From Akkermansiaceae bacterium (GTDB taxonomy: Bacteria; Verrucomicrobiota; Verrucomicrobiia; Verrucomicrobiales; DEV007): a DNA stretch of 49,381 nt. The DNA lies in NCBI GenBank assembly GCA_024233085.1, contig JACKQC010000027.1, forward strand, positions 1 to 49,381. The letters are read 5' to 3'. The translations under genes were made by a program, and so were the position numbers. The notes under the pieces are model-generated. The model made no database searches. It saw only the letters and a program-made list of their open reading frames with translations, and was not told the origin of the DNA. Below are positions 8,768 to 16,744 of the stretch, one piece after another (the first letter of the stretch is position 1; every line of letters begins with the position of its first letter).

Positions 8768-10219
8768 ATGAGAATTCCCGCTCCGATGCTCTTCGCGACC
8801 GCCCTGGCGCTCGGTCTCCCGCACGCCGCGCCGGCCGCCGATCGTCCGAATTTTCTCGTCATCATGGCGGACGACTGCACCCACAACGATCTGCCCCTCT
8901 ACGGCGGGAAAAACGCGAGGACACCCAACATCGACGCCCTCGCGGCGCGGGGCCTGACCTTTGACCGGTGCCATGTCGCCTCCGCGATGTGCCAGCCCTG
9001 CCGGGCCGAGCTTTACACCGGCCGCTATCCGCTCGGCAACGGCTGCGCGTGGAACCACTCCGCCAGCCGGCCGGACGCGAAGAGCCTGCCTCACCTCCTG
9101 AGACCGCTCGGTTACCGGGTCGGCATCGCGGGAAAAGTCCACGTGAAACCGGACGCGGCCTTTCCCTTCGATCCGGTGCCGGGCTTCGATCCTAACTGCG
9201 TGCGCGAACCGACCCGGGCGCACGACCTCGCCGGCGTGCGCGACTATCTCGACGCCGCGAAGACGGCTGGCGCGCCGTTTTGCCTCGTCGTCGCGCTCGT
9301 GGAGCCGCACGTCCCCTGGGTGATGGGCGATCCCTCCCAGTATCCGTCGCAAAAGATCGTCCTGCCGCCGAACCTCGCCGACACGCCGATGACCCGCGAG
9401 CATTTCGCGGCTTATCTCGCGGAGATCACCCACATGGACGGCCAGGTCGGGGAAATTCTCGCCACGCTCGATGCCGCCGGCGCCGCCGGGGACACGGTCG
9501 TGCTCTTCACCTCCGAGCAGGGCTCGCAGTTTCCCGGCAACAAGTGGACGAACTGGGACACCGGCCTGCACACCGCGCTGGTCGCCTCGTGGCCGGGCAG
9601 GATTCCCGCCGGCGGGCGGACGCGGGCGCTCGTGCAATACGCCGACATCGCGCCGACGCTGGTGGATCTGGCGGGTGGCGCGCCGGCGCCGGACTTCGAC
9701 GGCACGAGTTTCGCCGCCGTGCTGCGGGGCGAAAAGGACACGCATCGCGAATTCGCCTACGCCATGCACAACAACCTGCCCGAGGGTCCGCGTTACCCGA
9801 TTCGCTCGATCACCGACGGGGAATACCGCTACATCCGCAACCTGTTGCCCGGCGAAGTCTATGTCGAACGGCACCTGATGGGCGGCGGCAAATTGAACAA
9901 TCCCTACTGGGCGACCTGGCTCGGCGCCGATCCGGTGCTGCGTCCCGATGTTTACCGGCTCGCCAAGCGCTACCTGTCGCGACCCGCCGAACAGCTCTAC
10001 CGGACCGCGGAAGATCCCTACGAACTGAACGACCTCGCCGCCGACCCGGCGCTGGCGGAAACGAGGCGACGCCTGTCCTCCGCGCTGGACGCGTGGATGC
10101 GGGACCAGAGCGATCCCGGGGCGCCCGAGGACAGTGTCGAAGCGCTCGAGGCCGCCCGGAAAGGGCTCCACCTCTATGGCCCGGGCCTGGAGGGGGCGGC
10201 GGCCACTCCTGACCGTTGA
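8768..10219 (+). CDS. Secreted sulfatase, N-sulfoglucosamine sulfohydrolase-like (family S1)
   Basis: A 483-residue sulfatase. The ATG at 8768 gives a signal peptide (MRIPAPMLFATALALGLPHA, cut near residue 24); an in-frame ATG seven codons upstream would place polar residues before it. VIMADD begins the metal site. The sulfatase signature is C-Q-P-C-R with Cys75 as formylglycine precursor, the variant with Cys instead of Ser at the fourth position. The stretch FTSEQGSQFPGNKW stands where most sulfatases have DHG or DNG. The overall pattern, including the C-terminal ITDGEYRYIRNLLPGE, matches heparan-N-sulfatase (SGSH)-like enzymes of bacteria. It is convergent with the metallophosphoesterase gene, 38 bases away. 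The substrate is not provable from the sequence. Confidence 0.88.
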   Translation: MRIPAPMLFATALALGLPHAAPAADRPNFLVIMADDCTHNDLPLYGGKNARTPNIDALAARGLTFDRCHVASAMCQPCRAELYTGRYPLGNGCAWNHSASRPDAKSLPHLLRPLGYRVGIAGKVHVKPDAAFPFDPVPGFDPNCVREPTRAHDLAGVRDYLDAAKTAGAPFCLVVALVEPHVPWVMGDPSQYPSQKIVLPPNLADTPMTREHFAAYLAEITHMDGQVGEILATLDAAGAAGDTVVLFTSEQGSQFPGNKWTNWDTGLHTALVASWPGRIPAGGRTRALVQYADIAPTLVDLAGGAPAPDFDGTSFAAVLRGEKDTHREFAYAMHNNLPEGPRYPIRSITDGEYRYIRNLLPGEVYVERHLMGGGKLNNPYWATWLGADPVLRPDVYRLAKRYLSRPAEQLYRTAEDPYELNDLAADPALAETRRRLSSALDAWMRDQSDPGAPEDSVEALEAARKGLHLYGPGLEGAAATPDR

Positions 10220-10257
10220 ACCGGCCGACGAGTCTCTTGCGGTTTGGTGATGACCGA

Positions 10258-11049
10258 TCACCGGTTCAGCACGTGTTCTTTCACGATCGTGCCGTCGGCG
10301 GTGAAGGTCAGGTGGTTGAAGGGCAAGGGGCACTCGGGATCGAACGCCACCCGTTCGTCGCGCGTTCCGGCGCTGAATTGGCAGGCCGGACTCGAAACGG
10401 CGGCATACAGGATGCCGTCGCGATAAATCTGGATGCCGCGGTGCAGGTGACCGAAAAACACGCCCCGACAGCGGGCGGGCCCGGCATTCACAATCGCCCG
10501 ATGCAGGGCCTCGCCGTTTCGAAGGGCCAGGAATTCGTCGATCCACGGCGAACCGATGGGAAAGGGCGGAAAGTGGAGCAACACGGCGAAGGGACCGGTC
10601 CACGCGGCGAGGTTCGCGGTCAGGGCTTCGAGCTGAGGTTCCGGCAGCACGCCGTGCGGCTCCTCGGGATCGGGCATTCTGGCGTCGAGGACGAAAAACC
10701 GGACGCCGTCCCGGTCGAAGCGATACGCGAGCCGGTCCGGGTCGGACGCGAGGGGTTCGGCGGGAGGCAGCACGAGCGCCCCGCGCATCATCGCGGCGGC
10801 GTCGTGATTTCCCACGACGGAATAGACGGGACACGGAAACCGCGCGAACTGAGCCGCGGCGAGACGGTAGGCGTCGGGGTGCGGGTCGTTGGCGACGTCC
10901 CCGGTGTGGATGACGAAGTCCGGGGTGAAGTCGAGCCCCAGAATGCCCTCCACCAGCCGCTCCAGGCGCGCGTGCGGACAGGCCCCGCGCACCTCGAAAT
11001 CCGGCGTCGGCCCGAGATGGGTGTCGCTGATGTGAATGACTTGCAGCAT
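10258..11049 (-). CDS. Calcineurin-like metallophosphoesterase (CpdA-like)
   Basis: A 263-residue cytosolic enzyme with all blocks of the family: D9-x-H11 in SDTHLG, G50-D51 in HTGDV, G80-N81-H82-D83, His159 in LLHFPP and G200-H201-L-H203. These residues hold the binuclear metal centre. The layout is closest to class III cyclic-nucleotide phosphodiesterases such as CpdA, but the substrate could be another phosphodiester. The start at 11049 (MLQVIHISDTH) places the first metal ligand at residue 9 as in the family; any longer reading only adds low-complexity shadow sequence. It follows the esterase gene by 32 bases on the same strand, so the two are likely co-transcribed behind the GntR gene. 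Confidence 0.88.
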   Translation of the reverse strand: MLQVIHISDTHLGPTPDFEVRGACPHARLERLVEGILGLDFTPDFVIHTGDVANDPHPDAYRLAAAQFARFPCPVYSVVGNHDAAAMMRGALVLPPAEPLASDPDRLAYRFDRDGVRFFVLDARMPDPEEPHGVLPEPQLEALTANLAAWTGPFAVLLHFPPFPIGSPWIDEFLALRNGEALHRAIVNAGPARCRGVFFGHLHRGIQIYRDGILYAAVSSPACQFSAGTRDERVAFDPECPLPFNHLTFTADGTIVKEHVLNR

Positions 11050-11081
11050 CGGAAAAACCGCCGGCGCGCCGGCGCCGTTGG

Positions 11082-11852
11082 TCAGCGCTTGGCCAGGGAC
11101 TGGGCGAACAGCCAATCCCACAAGGCCTCGGTGTCGTAGGCGGCCGTCCAGGAATCGTGTCCCGCCTCGGGATACACGGTGAACTGCACGGTGGCGTTGC
11201 CCGCCTTCTTCAGAGCCTCGACGAGGCGCCCGGATTCCTCGATGGGCACGGCCGTGTCCTTTCCTCCGTGGAAAATCCAGAGAGGCAAATCCTTCAATTT
11301 CCGCATGAAATAAGGCACGCCGCCCCCGCAGATCGGCACCGCGGCCGCGAAACGCTCCGGCGCCCGCGAAGCGAAGGCCCAGGTGCCGTAGCCGCCCATG
11401 CTCAGCCCGGTGAGATAGACGCGATCCGTGTCGACGCGATAGGTTTTTTCCAGCGAATCGAGAAACTCCATCACGGGCTCCTCGGGCCACCAGCCGTTCT
11501 CCGGACACTGGGGAGACACGACGATCGCGGGAAAGCGGCGACCGGCGGCGATCAGCTTCGGCGGCCCGTGCTTTTTCAGCAGCTCAAGATTGTCGCCGCG
11601 CTCGCCGGCACCGTGGAGAAAAACCAGCAGCGGCCATTTCTTGTCCGCGTTTTCCGGCGCGTCGTAGCCCTCGGGAAGCTGGAGCAGGTATTTCAGCGAC
11701 AGCTCGCGCGTCACCGTTTCCCGGTATTGCTGACCGGTTTGCGGATCCCTGGCGGCGGAATCCTGCGCCCGCGCGGGCGCCGGGGCGAGAGGCATCCATG
11801 GGAACAATCCCAGGAAAGGAAGCAGAAAGGCGGGACGAGTGGCGGGTGTCAT
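11082..11852 (-). CDS. Secreted alpha/beta-hydrolase (dienelactone-hydrolase/feruloyl-esterase-like)
   Basis: A 256-residue protein with a signal peptide (hydrophobic residues 8-22, cleavage near the ARA-Q at 27-30). The oxyanion region is HGAGERGDN (80-88). The nucleophile elbow is GLSMGGYG with Ser151, the acid is Asp199 in HGGKDTAVP, and the base is His232 in EAGHDSW. This is the 'predicted peptidase/phospholipase-carboxylesterase' group common in Verrucomicrobiota and Planctomycetota, used on esterified polysaccharides or small esters. It lies 79 bases downstream of the GntR gene and 32 bases upstream of the metallophosphoesterase gene on the same strand. It may therefore be controlled by the GntR operator at 12602-12613. 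Confidence 0.85.
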   Translation of the reverse strand: MTPATRPAFLLPFLGLFPWMPLAPAPARAQDSAARDPQTGQQYRETVTRELSLKYLLQLPEGYDAPENADKKWPLLVFLHGAGERGDNLELLKKHGPPKLIAAGRRFPAIVVSPQCPENGWWPEEPVMEFLDSLEKTYRVDTDRVYLTGLSMGGYGTWAFASRAPERFAAAVPICGGGVPYFMRKLKDLPLWIFHGGKDTAVPIEESGRLVEALKKAGNATVQFTVYPEAGHDSWTAAYDTEALWDWLFAQSLAKR

Positions 11853-11931
11853 GCCCTCAAGGCTAGTGCGCCGTCGGGGAGTTGGCTACGCGAAATTCGC
11901 GCGGCCGGAGATCGCGGCGCGGCGCGGCGCG

Positions 11932-12591
11932 TCAGCCCAGAGCCTTGGCGGCGGAATCCTCCGCCTGCTGGAGATGCCGCCCCATCGCGGCGGCGGCGGC
12001 GGCGGGGTCACGGGCGAGCAGGGCCTCGAGAATCTCCAGGTGCTGCCGGACCGTGATCTCCTGGACCGGCATGAGGGCGCCCACCGCTTCCCGGACGGCC
12101 TGAATCAGGTTCGCATAACGACCGATCTCGCGCGCGAGCCGGTCGTTGCCGCAGTGGTCGGCGATGGCCTGGTGCAAATCGCGATCGAGCCGCCAGTTCA
12201 CGTCTTCGTCCCCGGAGGCGAGGAGGCTTTCGAAGGCGAGCTTCAGCCGGTTCAACTCGGCCGGGGGAACGCGGCCGGCGGCCTTGCGGGCGGCCTCGGT
12301 TTCGAGCAGGCGCCGCACCTCGTAGATCTCGCGAACCTGGCGAGCCCCGAAGGGCATGACCACCGCCCCGCAATTGACCCGGTGCTCGACGACGCCGAGG
12401 CCCTCCAGTTCGCGCAGGGCCTCACGGATCGGGGTGCGACTGACCTTGAACCGCTCGGCCAGCGCGACCTCGCGCAGGGGATCGCCGGACCGAAACTCGC
12501 CATTGAAGATCGCGCGGAGAATTCCCTGGGCTGGAATCTGGCGACGGGACGTGGCGGGAGCGCGCGGTGCGATGGGGGAAGATGGCGTCAT
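11932..12591 (-). CDS. GntR-family transcriptional regulator (FadR/FCD subfamily)
   Basis: A 219-residue regulator. The winged helix-turn-helix occupies about residues 20-75 (VALAERFKVSRTPIREALRE). The C-terminal all-helical FCD ligand domain shows D136-x3-H140 (DRDLH) and His184 (VRQHLE), the usual metal or acid-ligand residues. The start ATG at 12591 was chosen because the only longer start is a TTG at 12612 inside the operator palindrome. The perfect palindrome ATTGTATACAAT (12602-12613) lies 10 bases upstream of the start and fits the GT-AC core of FCD-type operators, which suggests autoregulation. The same palindrome occurs upstream of the DUF1501 gene. The effector is unknown; FCD proteins usually sense small organic acids or acyl compounds. 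Confidence 0.92.
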   Translation of the reverse strand: MTPSSPIAPRAPATSRRQIPAQGILRAIFNGEFRSGDPLREVALAERFKVSRTPIREALRELEGLGVVEHRVNCGAVVMPFGARQVREIYEVRRLLETEAARKAAGRVPPAELNRLKLAFESLLASGDEDVNWRLDRDLHQAIADHCGNDRLAREIGRYANLIQAVREAVGALMPVQEITVRQHLEILEALLARDPAAAAAAMGRHLQQAEDSAAKALG

Positions 12592-12601
12592 TGTGGCACG
12601 G

Positions 12602-12613
12602 ATTGTATACAAT
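12602..12613. promoter_or_regulatory. GntR operator, site 1: palindrome in the GntR/DUF1553 divergent promoter
   Basis: ATTGTATACAAT is a perfect 12-base palindrome, extended by GG on the left (GGATTGTATACAAT, 12600-12613). It is the only palindrome of this kind in the 62-base intergenic region between two divergent genes. It contains -10-like sequence (TATACA / TACAAT) on both strands, so a bound repressor could block both promoters. The identical 14-base string recurs at 32312-32325. Confidence 0.8.
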
Positions 12614-12653
12614 ATTGCTTGCGATCCGCAGTAAACTCAAGCATGCTTTGCCC

Positions 12654-15600
12654 ATGTTTTCGACGGCGTTCCCGACCCGGACCGTTTTCCGGCGTCGCTT
12701 GGCGGTTTTGACGGCGGGCGCCGCGATGCTCTCGGTCGGCGAACTCCCGGCGGCCGACGACGCCACGCCCGCCCTCCTCGAGGCGCGCTGTTTCAAATGC
12801 CACGGTCCCGAGTCGCAAAAGGGCGATCTCCGCCTCGATTCACGCGTCTCGGCGCTGCGCGGCGGCGAGTCGGGCGAAAACGTCGTCGTTCCGGGTAAAA
12901 GCGCGGAAAGCCGCCTGATCGAACGCGTCACTTCCGACGATCCCGACCACCGCATGCCGCCGAAGGGCGAGGCGCTCCCCGCGTCCGAGGTCGCCGCGCT
13001 CCGCGCCTGGATCGACGACATCCCGGCCTGGAAAAGCGCCGTCGCCGCGCTCGACGAAGTGACGACGGAACATTGGTCTTACCAGCCGGTGGTGAAACCG
13101 CCGGTGCCGCCCTCGGATTTTCCCAACCCCATCGACGCCTTCGTCGCCGCCGGGCTGGCGGAGAAATCGCTCGGCTTCAATCCACCCGCCGACGGCCGCG
13201 CGTTGTTGCGGCGCATGCATCTCGACGTGACCGGGTTGCTGCCGGACGGCGACGAGGCGGCGGCGTTCGAGGCCGACTACGAGATGGAGGGCGCCGATCC
13301 GGTTCACCAGGACGCCGCGGCGGCCGCGCTGGCGGACCGGCTGCTGGAGAGCCCGCGCTTCGGCGAACGCTGGGCGCGGCACTGGCTCGACGTGGTGCGT
13401 TTCGCCGATTCGAGCGGTTTCGAGACAAATCACGAGCGGCCCAATGCCTATCATTACCGCGACTACGTGATCCGCGCCTTCAACGACGACAAACCCTACG
13501 ATCGCTTCGTGTTCGAACAGATCGCCGGCGACACGGTCGGCGAGGATGCCGCGACCGGTTTCCTCGTCGGCGGCCCCTGGGACCGCGTGAAAGGCAAGGA
13601 CCCGCAGCTCAACGCCATGCAGCGCCAGGACGAACTGAGCGACATGGTCAACACCACGGGCACCGCCTTCCTTGGCGTCACGATGATTTGCGCCAAGTGC
13701 CACAACCACAAATTCGATCCCGTCTCGCAGACCGATTTCTACGGCATGCAAGCCGCGCTCGCAGGGGTGCAACACGGCGAGCGCGAGATGCGCGGGGCCG
13801 ACGCCGCCGAACGCAAGGCGCGCGCCGACGCCCTCGCCGCGCGGATCGACCGGATGCGCGAGGAACTGCGCGACTTGAAACCGAAACCCTACCTTGGACG
13901 GACCGTTTTCATCGACGACACGGACCCAGCGCGATTCGAGGCGCTCGCGCCGAAAAAGGGCGACGGCAAAAACCGCGATGGCGCCGGACGCGGCCATCTC
14001 GCCGATCCGGGCGGTCCGAACCGGCTCCCGAACGTCTCGGGCGGCAGTTATTCGTGGTGGGAAAACAAGCCGGACGCCGATGTCGCGGCTTACCGCCCCG
14101 GGGTGGACGGGAAATTCCGCCTCTGGCTCTCCTGGGGGTGTGGATACCTGACGCACAGCGTCGACGTCCGATACGTGCTCGACCGCGACGGCGATCCGCT
14201 AACGCGCGACGACCAGAGCGCCATCGCCACCGTCGATCAGCAGAAATTCGGCGACGGAACCGCCGATGTCGGCAATCAGCCGATGTGGTCGGGCTTTTAC
14301 GACGCCGGCGTCCACGAATTCGGTCCCCGATCGGCCCTGCTGGTCCGCGGCGGGAAAACCGGGACCTCCGTCTCGGCCGACGCCATCGTCCTCCAGGCGC
14401 CCGACGCCGCCGGCGCCCAGCCGCGCCTCCGTCCGCCGGTCGATCCCGCCGTGAACGAGGAGGAATTCGCGCCCGTCACCACGCGCTTCGTCCGGTTCGC
14501 CATCGAAGCCTCGTCCAGCGGGCAGCCCTGTCTCGACGAACTCGAAGTCTGGACCGCCCCGGCGCCCGGCCAACCGTCCCGAAACCTGGCGCCCGAGGGG
14601 AAGGCCGTCTCGTCCGGCGATTTTCCCAATAATTCGAAGCACCGGCTCGCCCACCTCAAAGACGGCAAATACGGGAACGACCACTCGTGGATTTCCAATG
14701 AAGTGGGAAAAGGCTGGGTGCGGCTCGAGTTCAAGGAACCGGCCGCGATTTCCCGCGTCGTCTGGGGCCGCGACCGGGAGAGGAAATACACCGACCGCCT
14801 CGCCACCACCTACCGCGTCGAAGTCGCCGAAGTGGCCGAGGGTCCGTGGAAAACCGTCGCCTCCTCCGAGGGCCGCGCCCGGCCCGGCAGTCCGGCCGCC
14901 GATCCGGTGACCTACGACCTCGCCGGACTCGATCCGGCCCAGGCGGCGAAGGCGCGCGCGGTCTGGGAACGCATCGCCCCCCTCGAGGAGGAGCGCGCCG
15001 CCCTGGTGGCGGTTCCCATGGTGTACGCCGGGCAATTCGCGCAACCTAAGGAGCCGACCCATCGCCTCTATCGCGGCGATCCGCTCGCGCCGAAGGAAGT
15101 GGTCGCTCCCGACGGGCTCGCCGTCTTTCGCGGCCTGCTCGGTTCCTTCGACCTCGCCCCCGACGCCCCCGAACAGGAGCGGCGCGTCGCCCTCGCCAAC
15201 TGGATCGTCGACCCGCGCCATCCGCTCACCGCCCGCGTCATCGTCAACCGCCTCTGGCATTACCACTTCGGCCGCGGACTGGTCGCCACGCCGTCCGACT
15301 TTGGCGACATGGGTTTCCGGCCCACGCATCCCGAGTTGCTGGACTGGCTCGCCGCCGAACTCGTCGAGCATGGCTGGTCGCTCAAGCACATCCACCGGCT
15401 CATCCTGACCTCGCGAGCCTACCGCCAATCCTCCGCCCCGCGTCCGGAGGCCCTCGCCGCCGACGCCAACACCGAAGGGCTCTGGCGTTTTCCGCCCCGC
15501 CGCCTCGAGGCCGAGGCGATTCGCGACAACATCCTGCTCGTCAGTGGCGCGCTCGACACGCGGATGTACGGGCCCGGTTTTCTCCTCTTCGAGCCGAACG

Positions 15601-16028
15601 CGAATTACTCGCGCAACTGGATCCCGCAGACCGACGGCTTCGATCCCGAGGACTACCGCCGCATGGTTTATTCGCTTAAGCTGAGGATGGAGAACGACGC
15701 CATTTTTGGCGCCTTCGACTGTCCGGACGCCGGCCAGGTCGCTCCCGCCCGCAGCCGCTCGACCACGCCCATCCAGGCGCTCAATCTTTTCAACAGCGGT
15801 TTCCTGCTCGACCAGTCGGAGCGCTTCGCCGCCCGCGTTAGGGAAACCCTCGCCGGGAAAGGCGACGACGATCCGCGGAAACTGGCTGACGCCGCCTTCG
15901 AATTCGCCCTCGGCCGCCCCTGCCGGTCAGACGAGCGCGACGACGCCGCGCGACTGGTCGCCGACCACGGTCTCCCGAGCCTCTGCCGAGCGCTGTTCAA
16001 CGCGAACGAGTTTTTGTTTTTGCCGTGA
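12654..16028 (+). CDS. PSD1-type protein: cytochrome-like motif, DUF1549 and DUF1553 domains
   Basis: A 1124-residue exported protein of the large planctomycete/verrucomicrobial PSD1 family. The ATG at 12654 gives a signal-like N terminus (residues 12-33); longer readings cross the operator. A c-type haem motif C46-F-K-C49-H50 lies in the PSCyt1 domain (about 35-115). DUF1549 follows (about 150-360: RRMHLDVTGLLP, RFGERWARHWLD). A second CxxCH, C346-A-K-C-H350, is in the block ICAKCHNHKFDP. Residues about 640-745 look like a discoidin/F5/8-type sugar-binding module (NLAPEGKAVSSG, WVRLEFKEP). DUF1553 occupies about 840-1115 (RRVALANWIVD, VNRLWHYHFGRG). The molecular role of the family is not established. 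The expected adjacent DUF1501 partner is absent and lies at 32943-34436. Confidence 0.9.
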   Translation: MFSTAFPTRTVFRRRLAVLTAGAAMLSVGELPAADDATPALLEARCFKCHGPESQKGDLRLDSRVSALRGGESGENVVVPGKSAESRLIERVTSDDPDHRMPPKGEALPASEVAALRAWIDDIPAWKSAVAALDEVTTEHWSYQPVVKPPVPPSDFPNPIDAFVAAGLAEKSLGFNPPADGRALLRRMHLDVTGLLPDGDEAAAFEADYEMEGADPVHQDAAAAALADRLLESPRFGERWARHWLDVVRFADSSGFETNHERPNAYHYRDYVIRAFNDDKPYDRFVFEQIAGDTVGEDAATGFLVGGPWDRVKGKDPQLNAMQRQDELSDMVNTTGTAFLGVTMICAKCHNHKFDPVSQTDFYGMQAALAGVQHGEREMRGADAAERKARADALAARIDRMREELRDLKPKPYLGRTVFIDDTDPARFEALAPKKGDGKNRDGAGRGHLADPGGPNRLPNVSGGSYSWWENKPDADVAAYRPGVDGKFRLWLSWGCGYLTHSVDVRYVLDRDGDPLTRDDQSAIATVDQQKFGDGTADVGNQPMWSGFYDAGVHEFGPRSALLVRGGKTGTSVSADAIVLQAPDAAGAQPRLRPPVDPAVNEEEFAPVTTRFVRFAIEASSSGQPCLDELEVWTAPAPGQPSRNLAPEGKAVSSGDFPNNSKHRLAHLKDGKYGNDHSWISNEVGKGWVRLEFKEPAAISRVVWGRDRERKYTDRLATTYRVEVAEVAEGPWKTVASSEGRARPGSPAADPVTYDLAGLDPAQAAKARAVWERIAPLEEERAALVAVPMVYAGQFAQPKEPTHRLYRGDPLAPKEVVAPDGLAVFRGLLGSFDLAPDAPEQERRVALANWIVDPRHPLTARVIVNRLWHYHFGRGLVATPSDFGDMGFRPTHPELLDWLAAELVEHGWSLKHIHRLILTSRAYRQSSAPRPEALAADANTEGLWRFPPRRLEAEAIRDNILLVSGALDTRMYGPGFLLFEPNANYSRNWIPQTDGFDPEDYRRMVYSLKLRMENDAIFGAFDCPDAGQVAPARSRSTTPIQALNLFNSGFLLDQSERFAARVRETLAGKGDDDPRKLADAAFEFALGRPCRSDERDDAARLVADHGLPSLCRALFNANEFLFLP

Positions 16029-16083
16029 GACGAATGGTGGAGGCGGGCGAGGCGATCCTCGTCACCTGATTCGCAAAAGAGTT

Positions 16084-16097
16084 GGCGGAGTTCCGCC
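16084..16097. repeat. Short palindrome GGCGGA-GT-TCCGCC
   Basis: Perfect six-base arms with a two-base loop. It lies immediately beyond the point where the minus-strand antitoxin fragment (16111-16230) loses its family sequence, so it may mark the element that truncated that gene. Confidence 0.5.
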
Positions 16098-16110
16098 GCG
16101 GAGCCGACCG

Positions 16111-16230
16111 CTACAGCACCACCAAATGTCCGCTCCCGGCGAATACTTCGCCCGCACCACGATGGGTGCGGGCCGAGATTTCTTCGGTGGCCGCGAGCAC
16201 GTCATCGTCGAGGTCGAGCGTCGTTTGCAT
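16111..16230 (-). pseudogene. Truncated VapB-type (DUF2191-like) antitoxin
   Basis: On the minus strand an ATG at 16230 opens a 39-codon frame beginning MQTTLDLDDDVLAA and continuing ISARTHRGAGEV. This closely matches the N-terminal half of VapB-type ribbon-helix-helix antitoxins, usually about 65-85 residues long (typical text: M-x-T-T-L-x-L-D-D-D-V-L-A-A...G-E-V). After GEV the expected ISELAR-like helix is replaced by FAGSGHLVVL and a stop. No PIN toxin follows. Family assignment is by recalled pattern. It is short enough that a chance open frame is possible, but the 14-residue start match is hard to explain otherwise. Confidence 0.6.
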
Positions 16231-16357
16231 GGGATCACTATCGCTTGGCTAGACGGTCATCTTAACTCCGAACTTGTCACGCGATTCCTCCAAATCGCCC
16301 CCGATCCTTTCTCCCAACCGAAACTCTCGCTTCCATGACTCCACTTCTCGTCAGCCG

Positions 16358-16438
16358 GGAAACGCCACAATCGAGGGCCTCATCGAGTCGCACAAACTCG
16401 CCTACCGCATGCGGGACGCCCTGCCCAAGCGTGCTTGA
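16358..16438 (+). pseudogene. Possible DUF1501 gene scrap (short reading-frame remnant)
   Basis: In one plus-strand frame the sequence reads GNATIEGLIESHKLAYRMRD followed by ALPKRA and a TGA stop. The core I-E-S-x3-L-A-x-R-M resembles the conserved DUF1501 segment found in the intact protein of this window (RIASYELAARMQLSVPEL, coded near 33785-33835). The match is only about 15 residues, has no start codon of its own, and is flanked by unrelated sequence. It is of interest only because DUF1501 genes normally follow DUF1553 genes at exactly this place. Confidence 0.3.
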
Positions 16439-16500
16439 CATCGAAAATGGTTCGCCGGACGTGATCTGGGGTGTTAATGGAAGTCTCGGTGAAGGTGGCG

Positions 16501-16515
16501 CGGGCATCCTGCCCG
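16501..16515. repeat. Short palindrome CGGGCA-TCC-TGCCCG
   Basis: Perfect six-base arms with loop TCC, preceded by GGCG. The GCGGGCATCCTGCCCGT type of sequence is a dispersed intergenic element in Verrucomicrobiota and relatives, as I recall. A related element is at 16586-16604. Confidence 0.55.
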
Positions 16516-16585
16516 TGAACGGGGCGAACGCGCGCCACGTACGGGTGAAATCCGGATTTTTCGAAGGACGCTCCACCCGCGAATT

Positions 16586-16604
16586 CTTGGCCAGGATGGC
16601 CAAG
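16586..16604. repeat. Short palindrome CTTGGCCA-GGA-TGGCCAAG
   Basis: Perfect eight-base arms around loop GGA. It lies 70 bases after the CGGGCA palindrome and shares the AGGATG/CATCCT core when read on opposite strands, so both may belong to one composite element. Confidence 0.55.
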
Positions 16605-16744
16605 CCACGTTTCGCGACCGCCACTTTCATTCACACCCCGTGATTTGACGTGCTTTGGCGGGTCGATTCGATTATGAAGGGAGGGAACCTCTCGTCCCGC
16701 CTCTCGAGGCGGCTTGGCGAAAAATCCCAACCCCTCTGTCCGCC

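Larger units (their letters stand above)
16029..16744. other. 716-base region without an intact gene; gene remnants and small palindromes
   Basis: No convincing full-length coding region is present. It contains a truncated antitoxin on the minus strand (16111-16230), a short reading-frame scrap resembling part of a DUF1501 protein (16358-16438), and perfect small palindromes at 16084-16097, 16501-16515 and 16586-16604. The rest shows no recognisable feature. The pattern is that of a decayed insertion and rearrangement hotspot between the DUF1553 gene and the giant membrane protein gene. Confidence 0.6.

Noticed and set aside
5395..8886. A 1163-codon minus-strand open frame across the PhoD-like and flavoprotein genes
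   Set aside because: It is antisense to two genes with clear family motifs, has low-complexity Arg/Gly/Ala-rich text and no recognisable domain. It is a typical shadow of GC-rich coding sequence.
16335..16643. A 102-codon plus-strand ORF in the graveyard region
   Set aside because: It runs across two dispersed palindromes and shows no family pattern; probably a chance open frame.
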